Below, piece after piece: positions 1 through 10,236 of a stretch of 50,638 nt of DNA. The stretch is from positions 1 to 50,638 of the forward strand of contig NZ_NNRL01000160.1 of NCBI RefSeq assembly GCF_002252505.1, given 5' to 3'. A program made the translations under genes and the position numbers. This stretch comes from Brucella grignonensis. GTDB taxonomy: Bacteria; Pseudomonadota; Alphaproteobacteria; Rhizobiales; Rhizobiaceae. Position 1 is the stretch's first letter; every line of letters starts with the position of its first letter. The notes beneath the pieces are model-generated. The model was not told the DNA's origin and did not search any database. It worked only from the letters and a program-made list of their open reading frames with translations.

Positions 1-312
1 CTGTTCGCACTTATATATGCAGCGCTATCCGAGCGCTCTATCGATGGGATTGAGCCACAAACCGGCCTCATTATTACAATAGCTTCTACACAAATTGAAA
101 ATTGGCCTGCAAAGCACTGTGAATAACCAAAGCCCGTTCGCTTATCGTTGACTTAACGCGTTACGGCAGGCAAAACTCAATAGCCCGCTTGAGGGACTTC
201 CATAATAAGGGAAGACACCATACGTCGGACGGCAGTCATCCTGCTTTCTGAAAAATGATGTTCACGCACCTTTATGTGCGGCCAGATTTGAAGAAGGGCC
301 TACAAGAGCAGC
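1..312. other. Gene-free left edge
   Basis: I see no convincing coding frame or RNA gene here. It holds a 10-base palindrome TAACGCGTTA at 154-163 and presumably the promoter of the M23 peptidase gene, but no -35/-10 pair stands out. It could also hold the end of a gene that lies left of the window. Confidence 0.4.
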
Positions 313-2274
313 ATGAAAGAACTGGGGCCGAACAATCTCGATCCGGGTGACGAGCCCCCGCTCACGGTAGGTGGACGGCGGCGTCCACCAGACAGGCGCG
401 AAGTTTCAGCGCGTTGGCTTGCTGGCACATTTCTTACAGGCGTTACATCTTGTATGTTGATTGGTGTTGCGTTGTTTGCGGCTCTTGATGGTCGTGAACA
501 ATTGGCAACCCCGCCTGAAATTCTTGCGCGCAATGACATGCCCGGCGTCGTCAACGATACCAATGTCACAAAAGGCGCGCGTCTGGTAAGCACCATTTCT
601 AAACAGAAAGCCAATGACCGGCGTCGCTTCGACCTGTCGACCATGCAAAAAGTCGGTGAGCGTGAAGTTATCCGCACGCGGCCCTTCGAGCTGGTCAGCA
701 TGGCATTGGCCGTTGATCATCCGTCGAACCGAAAATATCCGGCATTTGATGCAATGGCTATTTTCTCGGAAGGACCCGCAGCACCGCAACCCACCGATGC
801 CAGCCAGATTTATGGCGCAAAGGTTGAAAGCGAAGTCAGCCTGAAAGTTGCCGATTTTCCACTGAACAGCACAACATTTGATCCATCGAATGATTTGACC
901 GTCGATGAGGTGGAAAAGGTCGTTCGCGACACCGGAGTTTTGTTGACCGACGGCGACGTGCAGGTTGCCTCACTACATTATGTCGATCCGGCACGTTTCG
1001 GTGGAACAGATTCGTCTTTTGCACTCAGCCCGGCCCTTGGTGTGAAGATCATACAGGAAAATGTCAGTGTTTCCCAGCGCGTTGACGATGAAGAGGCCTC
1101 CGATGGCTTTTCGGAAGAGCTGATTCCTTTCCGCCAGACAATGGACATCGGTCAAGCACTACAAAATGCTGGCTATACGGGCGAAGACGCTACGGATATG
1201 GCGGATGCGCTCACCAAGTTACTGAATTCTCCACGTCTTAAAGAAGGCAGCGTGCTGCGTATCGGCACAGAGACACAGGATGGCGAGGATCGCATCGTCA
1301 GAGCGAGCATTTATCACCGGACGACGCATCTGGTGACGGTTTCTCTCAATGATCGTAAGCAATATGTACCGTCCGATCAGCCTGAAGAAACACCGCTTCT
1401 CGCATCCGCCTTTGATGGCGATGCACCACCGACGGCTATTCGCGGTAATCTCCCAAGTGTTTATGACGGCATCAGCCGTGCAGCACTTGCTTATGGCATG
1501 ACAGAAACCATGCGTGAGCAGCTCGTTAAAATGCTCGCAACCGATGTCGACCTTCAGGCCCGGCTTTCACAGAGTGATAATATAGACGCCTTCTTCTCGC
1601 TTCCGGAAGATCCGGAAAAGACCGAAGGCGATTCGCAACTTCTTTTTGTTTCGGCAACCTTCAGCGGAACGACACGTAAATTCTATCGCTATCAGGCGCC
1701 GGATGGCACCGTCGACTATTTCAATGAAGATGGCAAAAGTGCGAAGCAGTTCCTGTTGCGCAATCCAGTTCCGAATGGCGTATTCCGCTCTCCATTCGGT
1801 ATGCGCCGGCATCCAATTCTTGGCTATAGCCGGATGCATACAGGCGTCGATTGGGCAGCACCGCGTGGCACACCGATCATTTCATCGGGTAATGGCGTGG
1901 TGGAAAAGGCCGGATGGACCAATGGTTACGGCAACCAGACTTTGATTCGTCACGCCAATGGTTATGTCAGCAGCTACTCTCACCAGAATGCAATTGCGCG
2001 CGGCGTAACTGCGGGGTCACGCGTGCGTCAGGGCCAGGTGATCGGCTATGTCGGATCAACCGGACTGTCGACAGGACCTCATCTTCACTACGAACTGATC
2101 GTCAACGGGACCAAAGTTGACCCACTTCGTATCCGCCTGCCGGACAATAAAGCGCTCAAAGGCAAAGAGCTTGAAGCTTTCAAGCAGGAACGGGACCGTA
2201 TCGATACGCTCCTGGATACGGAAGATACAAGCAATGGCACTAAGCTTGCCTCGAGCGGATCGACAAAGAGCTAA
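313..2274 (+). CDS. M23 (LytM-type) peptidoglycan endopeptidase, membrane anchored
   Basis: A 653-residue protein with one predicted membrane segment near residues 38-60 after a short basic cytoplasmic tail, so the bulk is periplasmic. The C-terminal LytM/M23 domain (about residues 490-620) has the zinc-site motif HxxxD (His509, Asp513) and the HLH motif (His590, His592), so the metalloprotease site looks intact. Family members cut peptide cross-links in the cell wall or activate amidases. The middle third is a long region without a motif I can name, like the spacer of MepM-type proteins. It stands alone and converges on the L,D-transpeptidase gene, so two wall-remodelling enzymes lie tail to tail. 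The ATG at 313 places the membrane segment sensibly, although the ribosome site is weak. Substrate bond not determined. Confidence 0.88.
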   Translation: MKELGPNNLDPGDEPPLTVGGRRRPPDRREVSARWLAGTFLTGVTSCMLIGVALFAALDGREQLATPPEILARNDMPGVVNDTNVTKGARLVSTISKQKANDRRRFDLSTMQKVGEREVIRTRPFELVSMALAVDHPSNRKYPAFDAMAIFSEGPAAPQPTDASQIYGAKVESEVSLKVADFPLNSTTFDPSNDLTVDEVEKVVRDTGVLLTDGDVQVASLHYVDPARFGGTDSSFALSPALGVKIIQENVSVSQRVDDEEASDGFSEELIPFRQTMDIGQALQNAGYTGEDATDMADALTKLLNSPRLKEGSVLRIGTETQDGEDRIVRASIYHRTTHLVTVSLNDRKQYVPSDQPEETPLLASAFDGDAPPTAIRGNLPSVYDGISRAALAYGMTETMREQLVKMLATDVDLQARLSQSDNIDAFFSLPEDPEKTEGDSQLLFVSATFSGTTRKFYRYQAPDGTVDYFNEDGKSAKQFLLRNPVPNGVFRSPFGMRRHPILGYSRMHTGVDWAAPRGTPIISSGNGVVEKAGWTNGYGNQTLIRHANGYVSSYSHQNAIARGVTAGSRVRQGQVIGYVGSTGLSTGPHLHYELIVNGTKVDPLRIRLPDNKALKGKELEAFKQERDRIDTLLDTEDTSNGTKLASSGSTKS

Positions 2275-2324
2275 TCGTTCTTCCCCCTGCCCCATCTGGT
2301 TTATCTCAGAACGCACAAAACACG

Positions 2325-2365
2325 AAAGCGCGGCGCATCTTTTAAAATATGCACCACGCTTTTTA
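2325..2365. terminator. Bidirectional terminator between M23 and L,D-transpeptidase genes
   Basis: Arms at 2325-2338 and 2349-2362 form a 14-pair stem with a 10-base loop. Read from the minus strand all pairs form, two of them as G-U. Read from the plus strand those two become C-A mismatches, but a TTTTT tract follows. It lies between two converging genes. Confidence 0.6.
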
Positions 2366-2383
2366 TTTATGCTGTCGCCGAGT

Positions 2384-3811
2384 TTACTCCGTGAATTCGA
2401 CTGTCACACCCGCTTTTACAAGCTTGGCCAGCTCTTCGGCGTCCCAGTTGGTCAACCGTACGCAGCCATGGCTGGATGTTTTGCCAATCCGTGAAGGCTC
2501 AGGTGTTCCGTGAATGCCGTATGTCGGCTTGGAAAGCGCGATCCAGACAGTGCCGACAGGCCCGTTCGGTCCCGGAGGAATGGTCAGAACCTTGTCATTG
2601 CTGCCCTGTTTGAAGTTGATTTTCGGATTGTAGGTATAATTCGGATTGATCGCGATACGTTGCACCTGCACGATGCCCGACGGGGATGGCGTGTCCGATG
2701 AACCGATCGTTGAAGGATAGGCGACAACAAGTTTTCCGGTTTCGTCATAGCCGCGCACTTGCTTACGCCCTTTGTCGGCGATGATTCGCGAAACCTTTGT
2801 ACGCACTGGCTTTCCCAGATTGGGGACTTTGGCAACAGAACCCGGCTGATTGAAGTTGACGCCCGGATTGATCTCTTTGAGATAAGCCTCGTCTATATGA
2901 AACTTCTCACCGAGCATTTCCGTGACAGACGTATAAGCCATGGCTGGAAGTTGAGCCTTGTGGGCATAATCGTCCGGAATGGACGCAACATACTGACGAC
3001 CGACATCTTCATTGGTGATCGTATATTCAGTGAAGGCTGCACCGCCAGTCGCTTCCAGCTCAGTATTAATCGCAGCGTCATCCTTTGGATCGAGAACTTT
3101 GCCGGTCATCTCACCAAAAGCTGCCGCGGCCTTGTCAACATTGCTGCCCGAACGGCCATCAATGACACCCGGCGATGCACCGGCCCGATCCAGCAGAATC
3201 TGATAGGCGGCGATCTTTTCCTTCGCGCCCCGCCCTTTCGGCATTTCTATAGCTGGAGCCATATCATCGGGATTGGGTACAGCATGCGGCTGCGTTGATG
3301 GCTGCTCATATCCCTGATCACGATTGATGCTGGCGGTCGGCGATTCAGTGTCAGGATATTCAGTACCCGCAGGCGGCAACTCGGAACGCTGGACCTGCCC
3401 GTCACGATTATAATCGTAAGCGGGTGCTGAAGGTGCATCCGGATAATAATTCGGATCTTCCGGCACATTACCAAAGCCGTCATAGGGCGCACCACCACCG
3501 ACCGGGCCGTCGGACCAGTTTCCACCCTGCTGACCACCGCGCGCATAACGGTCGGATTCGCGCGGATCTTCAATATTGATGACACGCCCGCGACGATCCA
3601 GCGTTACCTGACGGCCATATTCATCGGTGTAAACCCGCACGCCCCTATCCCGGCCACGATCCTGACCCCAATCGAAAAGCTGGGCCAGCTGTACGGGCCG
3701 CGAAACATCGGGCGTCGCATCGCGCTCTTCCGCATGAGCTGCCGCCCCTGCTGCAAGAATGATTGCAGAACCGAACAATCCGAAGCGAAGCATGCGTGAG
3801 AGATGCGACAT
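2384..3811 (-). CDS. L,D-transpeptidase (YkuD family), exported
   Basis: A 475-residue precursor with a clear signal peptide (hydrophobic stretch ending in an AHA-E cleavage region near residue 28). The YkuD catalytic domain is at the C-terminus with HGTPEP (His434) and SHGCVRL (His448, nucleophile Cys450). Family members form 3-3 cross-links in peptidoglycan or attach outer-membrane proteins to it; the latter is well described in Brucella and other Rhizobiales. The N-terminal third is low-complexity, rich in Asp, Gly, Pro and Arg, and a region near residues 195-245 resembles a peptidoglycan-binding helical domain. The gene is single, with its own convergent terminator. Which of the several paralogues usual in these genomes it matches is not decided here. 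Confidence 0.9.
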   Translation of the reverse strand: MSHLSRMLRFGLFGSAIILAAGAAAHAEERDATPDVSRPVQLAQLFDWGQDRGRDRGVRVYTDEYGRQVTLDRRGRVINIEDPRESDRYARGGQQGGNWSDGPVGGGAPYDGFGNVPEDPNYYPDAPSAPAYDYNRDGQVQRSELPPAGTEYPDTESPTASINRDQGYEQPSTQPHAVPNPDDMAPAIEMPKGRGAKEKIAAYQILLDRAGASPGVIDGRSGSNVDKAAAAFGEMTGKVLDPKDDAAINTELEATGGAAFTEYTITNEDVGRQYVASIPDDYAHKAQLPAMAYTSVTEMLGEKFHIDEAYLKEINPGVNFNQPGSVAKVPNLGKPVRTKVSRIIADKGRKQVRGYDETGKLVVAYPSTIGSSDTPSPSGIVQVQRIAINPNYTYNPKINFKQGSNDKVLTIPPGPNGPVGTVWIALSKPTYGIHGTPEPSRIGKTSSHGCVRLTNWDAEELAKLVKAGVTVEFTE

Positions 3812-3938
3812 GGAGGAAACCCTGAATGATCTTATGCCGTATGGATGCAGTTATATGGTTAACAATTGCTTATTCAATAACAGCAAATGCCAGATGAACT
3901 GGACATGAAGATGGCCATAAATACCGTTCATGCTTGCA

Positions 3939-3980
3939 GAAAAAGAAAAAGCGCCGCAATCGGATGACTGCGGCGCTTTT
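3939..3980 (-). terminator. Rho-independent terminator of clpB
   Basis: A 12-pair stem, AAAAGCGCCGCA at 3947-3958 pairing with 3969-3980, is followed on the minus strand by TTTTTCTTTTTC. It lies 20 bases beyond the clpB stop. Confidence 0.85.
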
Positions 3981-3999
3981 GAAAATCACACGTCAGGCT

Positions 4000-6621
4000 T
4001 TACGCGTCTGCGTTTTCCTTCACAGGCTCACCTTCAACCTCCACGCGAATCGGGCGGAAGTTGAGGCGATCTGAGCCGGGCAATATTTTGACGATGGAAC
4101 CGTCAAGAATGTCACCAAGCAGAATACGCTCGGCCAGTGGGTCCTGAACCTCCTTCTGGATGACGCGCTTCAACGGACGCGCACCATAAGCCGGATCATA
4201 ACCCTTATTTGCCAGCCATTCGCGGGCATCGTCTTCAAGCTGCAACACGATTTTACGATCGCTTAGAAGCATCTGGAGACGCTGCATCTGAATATCAACG
4301 ATCGCACCCATGTCCTCGCGACGCAGCCTGTGGAACAGGATGATCTCATCGACGCGGTTCAGGAATTCCGGACGGAACGCAGCCCGCACGACACCCATCA
4401 CCTCATCGCGAACGCTTTCGACATCATCCTTCTCGCCAAGATTGACAAGATATTCAGCACCAAGGTTCGAGGTCATGATGATGACCGTGTTGCGGAAATC
4501 AACCATACGGCCCTGACCGTCGGTCAGACGGCCGTCATCGAGTACCTGAAGCAGGACGTTGAACACGTCTGGATGCGCCTTTTCGATCTCATCGAACAGG
4601 ATCACCTGATATGGTCTGCGGCGCACAGCTTCCGTCAAAACGCCACCTTCTTCATAGCCGACATAGCCTGGAGGTGCACCGATCAGCCGACTCACGGAAT
4701 GCTTCTCCATGAATTCCGACATATCAATACGCACCATTGCCGTGTCGTCCTGGAAGAGAAACGCAGCCAGCGCTTTGGTCAGCTCGGTCTTGCCCACGCC
4801 AGTGGGACCCAGGAAGATGAACGAGCCAATAGGGCGATTGGGGTCCTGAAGTCCGGCACGCGCACGGCGGACCGCTTTCGAGACAGCTTGTACCGCCTCG
4901 CCCTGCCCGATAACCCGTTTCGCAAGTTCGTCTTCCATACGCAGAAGCTTCTCGCGCTCTCCTTCCAGCATCCGTTCGACCGGAATGCCAGTCCAGCGGG
5001 CAACGATCTGCCCGACATGTTCAGGCGTCACGGTTTCCTCAAGCAACGATCCTTTGTTCTCGTTGCTTTCAGCGTCGACAAGCTGCTTTTCGAGCTGCGG
5101 GATCGTGCCATAGGCAAGTTCACCTGCTTTCTGGAACTCGCCGCTGCGCTGTGCGATGGCCAACGCATTACGGGCTTCTTCAAGCTGGCGTTTCAAATCC
5201 GCCGCAAGTCCGAGCTTCTGCTTTTCAGCCTGCCATTTCGCTGTCAGTTCAGCCGACTCTTCTTCCAGATCGGACAGCTCTTTTTCAAGACGCTGCAAGC
5301 GATCTATGGAGGCTGCATCGGTTTCAACCTTCAGCGCTTCACGCTCGATCTTGAGCTGCATTGCGCGGCGATCAATCTCATCGAGCTCTTCAGGTTTGGA
5401 ATCCACCTGCATGCGCAAACGCGACGCGGCTTCATCGACAAGATCAATGGCCTTATCCGGCAGGAAGCGATCCGTAATATAGCGGTTTGAAAGCGTAGCG
5501 GCTGCCACAAGTGCCGAGTCAGAGACGCGAACTTTGTGATGCTGCTCGTATTTTTCTTTCAGTCCGCGCAGGATCGAGATGGTATCTTCAACCGTTGGCT
5601 CATCGACAAATACAGGCTGGAAGCGACGGGCAAGGGCTGCATCCTTCTCGACATATTTGCGATATTCCTCAAGTGTGGTTGCACCAACGCAATGCAGTTC
5701 GCCGCGGGCAAGTGCAGGCTTAAGAAGGTTCGATGCATCCATCGCACCGTCTGATTTACCGGCGCCAACAAGCGTGTGCATTTCATCGATGAACAGGATG
5801 ATCTGGCCAGCAGCCGTCTGCACTTCCGAAAGCACTGCCTTCAGACGTTCTTCAAACTCGCCACGATATTTCGCACCAGCAATCAGCGAACCCATGTCGA
5901 GCGCCATCAACTGCTTGTCTTTCAGTGATTCGGGTACGTCGCCATTGACGATGCGAAGCGCCAGGCCTTCTGCAATCGCGGTCTTACCCACACCTGGCTC
6001 ACCAATCAGAACCGGATTGTTCTTGGTGCGGCGTGACAGAACCTGGATCGTGCGTCGAATTTCTTCGTCGCGACCGATAACCGGATCGAGCTTGCCCTCA
6101 CGCGCATCTTCCGTCAGATCGCGCGCATATTTCTTGAGCGCATCGTAGTTGCTTTCAGCGGAAGCCGAATCGGCGGTACGACCCTTACGCATATCGTTGA
6201 TGACCTTGTTGAGCGCCGTGGGTGTTACACCAGCAGCGGCCAGAATTTCAGATGTTTTGGCGGATTTCTCGATCGCAAGTGCGGTGAGAAGCCGTTCGAC
6301 CGTGACAAAGCTGTCGCCTGCCTTGTTCGCAAGCTCTTCGGCCAAGGTGAAAACCTTCGCCAATGGTTGCGAAAGATAAAGCTGGTCATTGCCACCGCTT
6401 ACTTTCGGCAGCTTCTCGAGCGCATTCTGCAATCCAAGACGAACATCAGCGATGCGACCGCCCGCGCGTTCAATCAGAGATGCAGCCAAGCCTTCTTCGT
6501 CATCGACGAGCACTTTCAAAAGATGCTCGGGCGTAAACTGCTGATTGCCCGATGAAAGAGCAAAGGTCTGCGCCGACTGAATAAAACCCCGAACCCGTTC
6601 AGTGTATTTTTCAATATTCAT
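4000..6621 (-). CDS. clpB: ClpB ATP-dependent disaggregase
   Basis: An 873-residue HSP100 chaperone of normal family length. It works with DnaK to pull proteins out of aggregates after heat shock, in the cytoplasm. Domains in order: Clp N-domain (1-150), first AAA+ module with Walker A GEPGVGKT, a coiled-coil middle domain rich in Glu, Lys and Leu (about 410-525) that separates ClpB from ClpA/ClpC, and second AAA+ module with GPTGVGKTE and the sensor region GARPLKR. The ClpP-binding loop of protease partners is absent, as expected. AAGGAG lies 7 bases before the ATG. I looked for a heat-shock sigma-32-type promoter upstream (a CTTG lies at 6705-6708 on the minus strand) but found no matching -10. 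Confidence 0.97.
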   Translation of the reverse strand: MNIEKYTERVRGFIQSAQTFALSSGNQQFTPEHLLKVLVDDEEGLAASLIERAGGRIADVRLGLQNALEKLPKVSGGNDQLYLSQPLAKVFTLAEELANKAGDSFVTVERLLTALAIEKSAKTSEILAAAGVTPTALNKVINDMRKGRTADSASAESNYDALKKYARDLTEDAREGKLDPVIGRDEEIRRTIQVLSRRTKNNPVLIGEPGVGKTAIAEGLALRIVNGDVPESLKDKQLMALDMGSLIAGAKYRGEFEERLKAVLSEVQTAAGQIILFIDEMHTLVGAGKSDGAMDASNLLKPALARGELHCVGATTLEEYRKYVEKDAALARRFQPVFVDEPTVEDTISILRGLKEKYEQHHKVRVSDSALVAAATLSNRYITDRFLPDKAIDLVDEAASRLRMQVDSKPEELDEIDRRAMQLKIEREALKVETDAASIDRLQRLEKELSDLEEESAELTAKWQAEKQKLGLAADLKRQLEEARNALAIAQRSGEFQKAGELAYGTIPQLEKQLVDAESNENKGSLLEETVTPEHVGQIVARWTGIPVERMLEGEREKLLRMEDELAKRVIGQGEAVQAVSKAVRRARAGLQDPNRPIGSFIFLGPTGVGKTELTKALAAFLFQDDTAMVRIDMSEFMEKHSVSRLIGAPPGYVGYEEGGVLTEAVRRRPYQVILFDEIEKAHPDVFNVLLQVLDDGRLTDGQGRMVDFRNTVIIMTSNLGAEYLVNLGEKDDVESVRDEVMGVVRAAFRPEFLNRVDEIILFHRLRREDMGAIVDIQMQRLQMLLSDRKIVLQLEDDAREWLANKGYDPAYGARPLKRVIQKEVQDPLAERILLGDILDGSIVKILPGSDRLNFRPIRVEVEGEPVKENADA

Positions 6622-6765
6622 AATGTCTCCTTTTTCCTTCCGACCCGTTCCGGCATCGAAAGATAGTTGGTGACGGAACCCCCGAATTCGGCAGGCTCCT
6701 TATCCAAGAAAGCATATGGGACGATGGATGGGTTTCGGCAAGACCGGAGAGGCCACTAAACCGCA

Positions 6766-6798
6766 AATAAAAAATGGCGCGGAGAACCGCGCCATTTT
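6766..6798 (-). terminator. Terminator downstream of the DUF4167 gene
   Basis: A perfect 12-pair stem, AAAATGGCGCGG (6771-6782) with 6787-6798, closed by AGAA, runs into a T-rich tract on the minus strand. The repeat unit at 6831-6933 separates it from the DUF4167 stop codon. Confidence 0.8.
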
Positions 6799-6830
6799 CT
6801 AAAAATCAATCAGTTGTCGTTCTGAAAACT

Positions 6831-6933
6831 AGAGCATTTCCAGCAAAAGTGCGAAGCGGTTTTGCGTCGGATAATGCGAAAAACAAAGAAATAGAGCATT
6901 TCCAATGATTCAGGAAAAACAGGAAATGCTCTA
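6831..6933. repeat. Interspersed intergenic repeat, copy A (double unit)
   Basis: It has two parts. A direct unit holds AGAGCATTTCC followed by GCAAAAGTGCGAAGCGG. A hairpin unit has AGAGCATTTCC (6893-6903) pairing with GGAAATGCTCT near 6922-6932. Related copies lie at about 18426, 22361, 23739, 26617, 30176 and 44421. The outer TTAG on the minus strand provides the stop codon of the DUF4167 gene. Confidence 0.75.
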
Positions 6934-7773
6934 AGCGTCGGAATCCGCAGTTTCGGCAACCGACGTATCGCCAGCGCCTTCATCCTTGGCAACACGACGG
7001 GGACGACCCGGACGACGTGTGCGGCGGACAGGCGCTTCTTCTTCAGCCGAAGCTGCAACTGGTGCTTCAGCCGCAGGAGCAGCCTTTTCCACGACAGGAG
7101 CGGCTTCCTCTACGACAACCTTGGCAGGCTTTTCAGCGCGTACGGGCTTTTCAACGACCGGTGCTGATACTGGAGCTGGCTGTTCGTCAGCTGCAGCAAC
7201 CGGTGCCTCTACGGAAGGCTGTTCCGAAGCATCATCGGCATTGAAACGTTCGCGCTGTGGGCGACGACCGCGACCAAGACGACGCTGATCGCGTCCATCA
7301 CGAGGTTGCGAGCGGTTTTCCGAACGGTTCTCACTGCCTTGATCGCCATAGACAACTTCAGCAGGTGTGCCTTCGATAACAGGCTGCGGGCCTGAACCGT
7401 TTACTGGCTGCGGTGCGGAAGCGGCTTGAACAAAACTGTTTTCATTTTCATCTTCATCACCACCGTCATTGTCGAAGTTTTCTTCGCGCTGATACGGAAT
7501 GTTCTGCTGCGCCATGGCAGCCATGATGATGCGATTGTAATGTTCTGCGTGCTGAAGATAATTTTCAGCCATGACACGATCGCCAGACGCCTGTGCATCG
7601 CGAGCCAGTGTCGTATATTTTTCTGCAATATGTTGAGCATTGCCGCGGATTTTTACGTCCGGACCATTGCTTTCATAATTACGCGACAGAGGATTGGGGC
7701 CCTTGCGGTTATTATTGTTATTATTGTTATTTCCCCGTCCGCGCATGCGCCTGTTCTGCTGTGCTGGCCTCAT
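6931..7773 (-). CDS. DUF4167 domain protein with Asn tract and Ala/Pro/Glu-rich tail
   Basis: A 280-residue protein of unknown function. The N-terminal domain (about residues 30-95: KIRGNAQHIAEKY, RDAQASGDRVMAENY) matches DUF4167, which is widespread in alphaproteobacteria. Before it is a run of eight asparagines in an Arg-rich context, coded by AAC/AAT codons that form a near-microsatellite. After it come an acidic stretch, an Arg-rich segment, and a Val/Glu/Pro/Ala-rich disordered tail ending in an Arg-rich patch. The basic low-complexity parts suggest RNA or nucleic-acid binding, which is inference. The TAG stop is formed by the first bases of an intergenic repeat, so the tail may once have been longer. 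The ATG at 7773 fits the domain start. Confidence 0.8.
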   Translation of the reverse strand: MRPAQQNRRMRGRGNNNNNNNNRKGPNPLSRNYESNGPDVKIRGNAQHIAEKYTTLARDAQASGDRVMAENYLQHAEHYNRIIMAAMAQQNIPYQREENFDNDGGDEDENENSFVQAASAPQPVNGSGPQPVIEGTPAEVVYGDQGSENRSENRSQPRDGRDQRRLGRGRRPQRERFNADDASEQPSVEAPVAAADEQPAPVSAPVVEKPVRAEKPAKVVVEEAAPVVEKAAPAAEAPVAASAEEEAPVRRTRRPGRPRRVAKDEGAGDTSVAETADSDA

Positions 7774-8185
7774 CGTCTTCTCTTTTCAGATTAAAGGGCG
7801 TCAAATTCCCGTGACCTAAAGTCACCGGCTTCGCATTATCGAGCCATGGAGGAAGCACACCCTAAAACTTCCCACACATCGAATGGTTCTGAGTTCCGTA
7901 CTGCCAAAAAGACAACACGAACTTTTCGGATTGGCATTTGCAAGACTCACCCGAAAAGACAAACTCTTCGGATTTATTTTTGAAAGTCGTGCACTTCCGT
8001 ACAAACCATCCCATGAGAAACCCCTCACGGGAGCATGACCTAAATTCGTCATGGAGCATTTCCGCCACCGCCCTCAAGCGGGCAAAACCATTCTGGCTGC
8101 ATACGGTGGCTGGAAACTAAACGGCTTCGCCGTAAATTCCAAGCGCTTTTTTTGGGTCATCGAGCGTTTTTTAACACTCAGTCCG
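7774..8185. other. Intergenic region, DUF4167 leader and prmC 3' side
   Basis: No credible gene. It holds a GTGAC-CTAAA-GTCAC inverted repeat at 7811-7825 upstream of the DUF4167 start, and a short GC hairpin ACGGCTTCGCCGT at about 8122-8134 beyond prmC. I saw no good terminator for the prmC operon. Confidence 0.4.
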
Positions 8186-9064
8186 TCAAACACCCGCAAC
8201 GAGTTTATGTATAAAAACCATGGCCCTTCTATGGCCACCGAGATCACTTGCTACATTGGTCAGATGGAAACCAGCGCTTTCAAAAACGGCGCTCACATCG
8301 TCAAACTGGCCTGCGCCAATTTCGACGGCAACTATTCCATCCTCATATAGGTATTCGCGAGCCTCACTTGCAAGGGCACGATAAAAATTAAGTCCATCGT
8401 CGCCGCCATCCAATGCAGTCATTGGATCGTGCTCTCGCACTTCCCGCGACAAATCTTCAATATCTTTACTGGGAATATAGGGAGGGTTTGAGACAATGAG
8501 ATGAAACTTGCCGCTCACATTTGCAAACCAGTCGCTTTTGAGCGCCGCAAATCTGTCGCTCACACCATTCATGGCCGCATTGATCCGCGCCATGGCCAGC
8601 GCACCTTCCGCAACGTCCAGTCCGACGCCGTGAAGATTTTCAAACTGATGCAGGAGTGAAACCACGATAGCACCGGTCCCCGTACCCATGTCGAGCATCG
8701 TTGCCCGGCCATGCTGTGCGATCAGCTTTTCAAGATAGGGTGAAACCAGCTCAACCAGCGCTTCAGTATCAGGGCGCGGTTCAAGCGTGTCAGGCGAAAG
8801 GCGGAAAGGCAAACCATAAAACTCGCGCATGCCGATAATTCGATGCACAGGCTCGCCAGCTATCCGGCGCTCCAGTGCATCGTTCAATTGCACAAGCTGC
8901 ACTTCGTCAATGGGCTTTTCCGGCGAGGAGATCAGATCAAGTCGCGTTGCGCCGGTGATCCACTCGACCAGAAGCTGCGCGTCGAGATCGGGAGTATCGA
9001 GTTCTGCCGCACGCAGCCGTGCGCGGCTTGATGCCATCAAGCTATCAAGACGTTCGCCACTCAC
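8186..9064 (-). CDS. prmC: Release factor glutamine methyltransferase PrmC
   Basis: A 292-residue S-adenosylmethionine-dependent methyltransferase. It methylates the glutamine of the GGQ motif in release factors RF1 and RF2, which raises termination efficiency. A helical N-terminal domain (1-85) is followed by the Rossmann fold with motif [10 protein letters not shown] and the substrate-binding motif NPPYIPS that is diagnostic of N5-glutamine methyltransferases. The GTG start at 9064 overlaps the stop of prfA, so enzyme and substrate are translationally coupled, as in many bacteria. Alternative internal starts would cut the N-terminal domain, so GTG is preferred. Confidence 0.95.
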   Translation of the reverse strand: MSGERLDSLMASSRARLRAAELDTPDLDAQLLVEWITGATRLDLISSPEKPIDEVQLVQLNDALERRIAGEPVHRIIGMREFYGLPFRLSPDTLEPRPDTEALVELVSPYLEKLIAQHGRATMLDMGTGTGAIVVSLLHQFENLHGVGLDVAEGALAMARINAAMNGVSDRFAALKSDWFANVSGKFHLIVSNPPYIPSKDIEDLSREVREHDPMTALDGGDDGLNFYRALASEAREYLYEDGIVAVEIGAGQFDDVSAVFESAGFHLTNVASDLGGHRRAMVFIHKLVAGV

Positions 9065-10140
9065 GCGTTTTCACCCAGTTCCATCAGAAGTGCGGTCTGG
9101 TGGTCGGAGATCAATGCATCGACCAGTTCGTCGAGTTCACCCATCATCACACGGTCGAGCTTATAGAGGGTCAGATTGATACGATGATCAGTAACGCGGC
9201 CCTGTGGAAAATTATAGGTGCGGATTCGCTCGGAGCGATCACCCGAACCGACCTGACTGCGGCGCGATTCCGAGCGTTCACTCTCAGCCTTCTGCCGTTC
9301 CATATCGTAAAGACGTGCGCGCAGGATCTGCATGGCACGGGCACGGTTCTGGTGCTGAGATTTTTCGGCCTGCACCACCATGATGCCCGTTGGAATATGC
9401 GTAATACGCACAGCCGAGTCAGTGGTGTTGACGTGCTGTCCACCGGCGCCCGAGGCGCGCATCGTATCGATGCGAATATCCTCGTTACGGATTTCAATGT
9501 CGATATCTTCGGCTTCCGGCAACACTGCAACCGTTGCGGCGGATGTATGAATGCGCCCGCCCGCTTCAGTTTCAGGCACGCGCTGCACGCGATGCACACC
9601 TGATTCGAACTTGAGCTTGGAGAAGACACCCTTGCCCGAAACCGTGGCAATGATTTCCTTATAGCCGCCAGCATCCCCCTCGCTGGCCGATACCAGTTCG
9701 ACCCGCCAGCCTTTTTCGGCCGCAAAACGCTCATACATGCGGAAAAGATCGCCTGCGAAAAGCGCGGCTTCCAGTCCACCTGTACCCGCACGGATTTCAA
9801 GGATCGCATTCTTCTCGTCGGCGGCGTCTTTGGGCAGAAGAAGAATCTGCACTTCCTGCTCCAGCCCCTCAATCCGCTCAAGCACGCCCGGCAATTCTTC
9901 CACAGCCAGCGCCCGCATCTCAGCATCGGTCGATGCGTCATCGCGCATGGAAGCAAGATCCTGCGCTTCATTACGCGCATCTGTCAGCTCACGGATTTTA
10001 CCCACAACGTCCTGAAGCTCGGAATATTCCGACGCAAGCTTTACATAGGTTTCCGAATCCGGATTGTTCGCCATCTGGCTTTCAATCATCGAGAACCGCT
10101 TGAGAAGCTGGTCCATCCGGTCCTGTGGCAATGCGATCAT
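9061..10140 (-). CDS. prfA: Peptide chain release factor 1
   Basis: A 359-residue class I release factor, exactly the usual RF1 length, which recognises UAA and UAG at the ribosomal A site. The GGQ motif lies near residue 230 in SGAGGQHVN, and the C-terminal region [16 protein letters not shown] is typical. The frame is open further upstream, but the ATG at 10140 has AGGA seven bases before it and starts MIALPQ as expected. This RF1 does not read UGA, which fits the use of UGA for selenocysteine elsewhere in the window; RF2 would compete there. It overlaps prmC by four bases. Confidence 0.96.
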   Translation of the reverse strand: MIALPQDRMDQLLKRFSMIESQMANNPDSETYVKLASEYSELQDVVGKIRELTDARNEAQDLASMRDDASTDAEMRALAVEELPGVLERIEGLEQEVQILLLPKDAADEKNAILEIRAGTGGLEAALFAGDLFRMYERFAAEKGWRVELVSASEGDAGGYKEIIATVSGKGVFSKLKFESGVHRVQRVPETEAGGRIHTSAATVAVLPEAEDIDIEIRNEDIRIDTMRASGAGGQHVNTTDSAVRITHIPTGIMVVQAEKSQHQNRARAMQILRARLYDMERQKAESERSESRRSQVGSGDRSERIRTYNFPQGRVTDHRINLTLYKLDRVMMGELDELVDALISDHQTALLMELGENA

Positions 10141-10236
10141 TGGTATGTCCTGGTATCTATAGCTGTTACGCGAATAAGCAGTATTGAGCGCCACGCACAA
10201 TGCGCGGCACCCAAACATTTCATGCAATTTGCTACG

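Noticed and set aside
4330..5490. 386-codon open frame on the plus strand
   Set aside because: Antisense to clpB; the minus-strand frame has complete ClpB motifs, and this one has no family features.
4000..6760. Sigma-32-type promoter for clpB
   Set aside because: A CTTG and, elsewhere, a CTATCT are present but not at a suitable spacing from each other.
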